Positions 5,722 through 6,573 of a DNA stretch of 6,573 bases are shown here, piece by piece; the first letter of the stretch is position 1, and every line of letters begins with the position of its first letter. The notes under the pieces were generated by a model, which made no database searches, was not told where the DNA came from, and saw nothing but the letters and a program-made list of their open reading frames with translations. A program made the translations under genes and the position numbers. This DNA comes from Desulfovibrionaceae bacterium (GTDB taxonomy: Bacteria; Desulfobacterota; Desulfovibrionia; Desulfovibrionales; Desulfovibrionaceae), in the NCBI GenBank assembly GCA_030539415.1, contig JAUNSE010000113.1, positions 1 to 6,573 of the forward strand, written 5' to 3'.

Positions 5722-5793
5722 CCCCCCCGTGAAAACGGATGCCTGATGCGGAATGCGGGGGGGGGCATCCCCCAGGCTTTCAGGATACCAGCC
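5722..5793 (+). promoter_or_regulatory. Structured metA leader with competing pairings near the ribosome binding site
   Basis: The leader holds C7 (5722-5728), G9 (5757-5765) and C5 (5769-5773), so the G-tract can pair with either C-tract. GCCTGATGC (5741-5749) can pair with GCATC (5765-5769) plus AGGC (5774-5777), and GGATGCC (5737-5743) can instead pair with GGCATCC (5764-5770). CCTGA (5742-5746) also complements TCAGG (5780-5784), which overlaps the only Shine-Dalgarno candidate AGGA (5782-5785), eight bases before the ATG. The pieces of a translation switch are present, but function is inferred and no known riboswitch is matched. Confidence 0.4.
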
Positions 5794-6573
5794 ATGCCCA
5801 TCAAGATTCCCTCAGATCTTCCCGCCAGAGCCGCCCTCGAAGGCGAGAACATCTTCGTCATGACCGAGGACCGCGCCTCCACGCAGGACATCCGTCCGCT
5901 GGACATTGTCATCGTCAACCTCATGCCGACGAAGATCACCACCGAGACGCAGCTTCTGCGCGTGCTCGGCAACACGCCCCTGCAGGTCAACATCACGCTG
6001 ATGCGCACCAGGGAGCATGTTTCCAAGAACACGCCCACCGCCCATCTCGAGCGCTTCTACCAGACCTTCGATCAGATCAGGGACAGGTACTTCGACGGCA
6101 TGATCGTGACGGGCGCCCCGGTCGAGCACCTCAACTTCGAGGATGTGGACTACTGGAACGAGCTGAAGGACATCATGGCCTGGGCCTCGAGCGGCAAGGT
6201 CTTCTCCACGCTCTATCTGTGCTGGGCCGCCATGGCCGGCCTGTACTACTTCTACAAGATTCCCAAGCACGATCTCCCGAGCAAGCGCTTCGGCGTCTTC
6301 AGCCACGACATTCTCGTGCCCACGAGCAAGCTGTTCCGCGGCTTCGACGACGTCTTCAGCGCCCCGCACTCGCGCCACACCGAGGTGCTGGCCGAGGACG
6401 TCGCCAGGGTGCCGGAGCTGGAAATCCTGGCCGTCTCCAGGGAGGCCGGCCTGGCCACCGTGGAGAGCAGGGACCACACCAAGGTCTTCATGACCGGGCA
6501 TCTGGAGTACGACCGCGAGACGCTGGACATCGAGTACAAGCGCGACCTCGGCAGGGGCGATCCCATCAATCTG
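5794..6573 (+). CDS. metA: Homoserine O-acyltransferase MetA, probably acetyl-CoA type, 3'-truncated
   Basis: The first 260 residues of a protein usually slightly over 300 long; the gene runs off the right edge in frame. MetA activates homoserine by O-acylation, the first committed step of methionine synthesis in the cytoplasm. The N-terminus MPIKIPSDLPARAALEGENI and the following FVMTEDRA match the family start. Catalytic Cys143 is in LYLCWAAMAGL, and His236 and Glu238 are in MTGHLEYD. In TGAPVEHLNF position 111 is Glu, where succinyl-CoA enzymes such as that of E. coli have Gly; Glu is associated with acetyl-CoA use, so homoserine O-acetyltransferase is predicted. The start at 5794 fits family alignment and has a modest AGGA ribosome binding site. 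The gene has its own promoter with an overlapping inverted repeat and a structured leader. Confidence 0.95.
   Translation, partial: MPIKIPSDLPARAALEGENIFVMTEDRASTQDIRPLDIVIVNLMPTKITTETQLLRVLGNTPLQVNITLMRTREHVSKNTPTAHLERFYQTFDQIRDRYFDGMIVTGAPVEHLNFEDVDYWNELKDIMAWASSGKVFSTLYLCWAAMAGLYYFYKIPKHDLPSKRFGVFSHDILVPTSKLFRGFDDVFSAPHSRHTEVLAEDVARVPELEILAVSREAGLATVESRDHTKVFMTGHLEYDRETLDIEYKRDLGRGDPINL

Larger units (their letters stand above)
5505..5793. promoter_or_regulatory. gph-metA intergenic region and metA leader
   Basis: This stretch holds no gene. In order it contains a nested inverted repeat (5530-5575), a strong hairpin without a T-run (CCCGA-G-CCGC / GCGG-A-TCGGG, 5585-5607), the metA promoter with an overlapping inverted repeat (5627-5659), and a leader of about 127 bases with C7, G9 and C5 tracts. 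The hairpin at 5585-5607 may end the gph message with Rho help or in a T-less manner. I do not recognise a SAM riboswitch or a MetJ box here. Confidence 0.65.

Noticed and set aside
5703..5732. Nine-codon leader peptide ahead of metA (MHRAAGSPP)
   Set aside because: No Shine-Dalgarno upstream, no run of methionine codons, and codon content typical of chance.
5666..5793. SAM riboswitch or MetJ box before metA
   Set aside because: I could not find the conserved cores of the SAM classes I know, nor AGACGTCT-like repeats. A covariance-model search would settle it.
5812..6501. Minus-strand frame opposite metA
   Set aside because: Antisense shadow of an unmistakable metA gene.
1..6573. Mobile elements, CRISPR, phage genes, tRNA or rRNA
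   Set aside because: No transposase, integrase, repeat-spacer array, terminal repeats or RNA-gene signature was seen. The genes look like ordinary chromosomal ones with even base composition.

Overview
The window is GC-rich bacterial chromosome (well above 60% G+C by eye). Genes are densely packed on both strands, have strong Shine-Dalgarno sites and sit between short AT-rich promoter islands. I see no phage, transposon, CRISPR, tRNA or rRNA. The gene types suggest a Gram-negative, possibly anaerobic, organism; a Desulfovibrionaceae-like host is a low-confidence guess from composition and gene style.

Layout, left to right. The 3' end of an NhaC-type Na+/H+ antiporter gene (+) closes with a textbook intrinsic terminator. 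A LysR-family regulator (-) and an EamA/DMT-family membrane transporter (+) diverge from an AT-rich island at about 1318-1370, the usual layout of a LysR protein and its target; the transporter ends in a strong terminator. Converging on it is a minus-strand gene for a protein with the aspartate/ornithine carbamoyltransferase fold whose carbamoyl-phosphate-binding motifs are largely replaced. A gene-free stretch of about 390 bases upstream of it (3500-3890) holds a perfect 17-bp palindrome, other inverted repeats and a leader stem-loop. Next come two HAD-superfamily phosphatase genes of different subclasses, divergently arranged: a Cof-like HAD-IIB hydrolase (-, GTG start) and a phosphoglycolate phosphatase-like HAD-IA enzyme (+). 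Last is a homoserine O-acyltransferase gene (metA, +, cut by the right edge).

The genes do not form one pathway. Functional pairs are lysR with the transporter (regulator and probable target) and metA with its own elaborate upstream region. metA has a near-consensus sigma70 promoter with a 7-bp inverted repeat centred on the -35 box. Its leader of about 127 nt contains a C7 tract, a G9 tract, a C5 tract and an element that could alternatively pair with the ribosome binding site. MetA carries Glu at position 111, the residue associated with acetyl-CoA rather than succinyl-CoA use.

The most unusual items are the motif-degenerate carbamoyltransferase homologue and the metA control region. Neither is proven to be a new system, and all regulatory calls are read by eye without folding or alignment.
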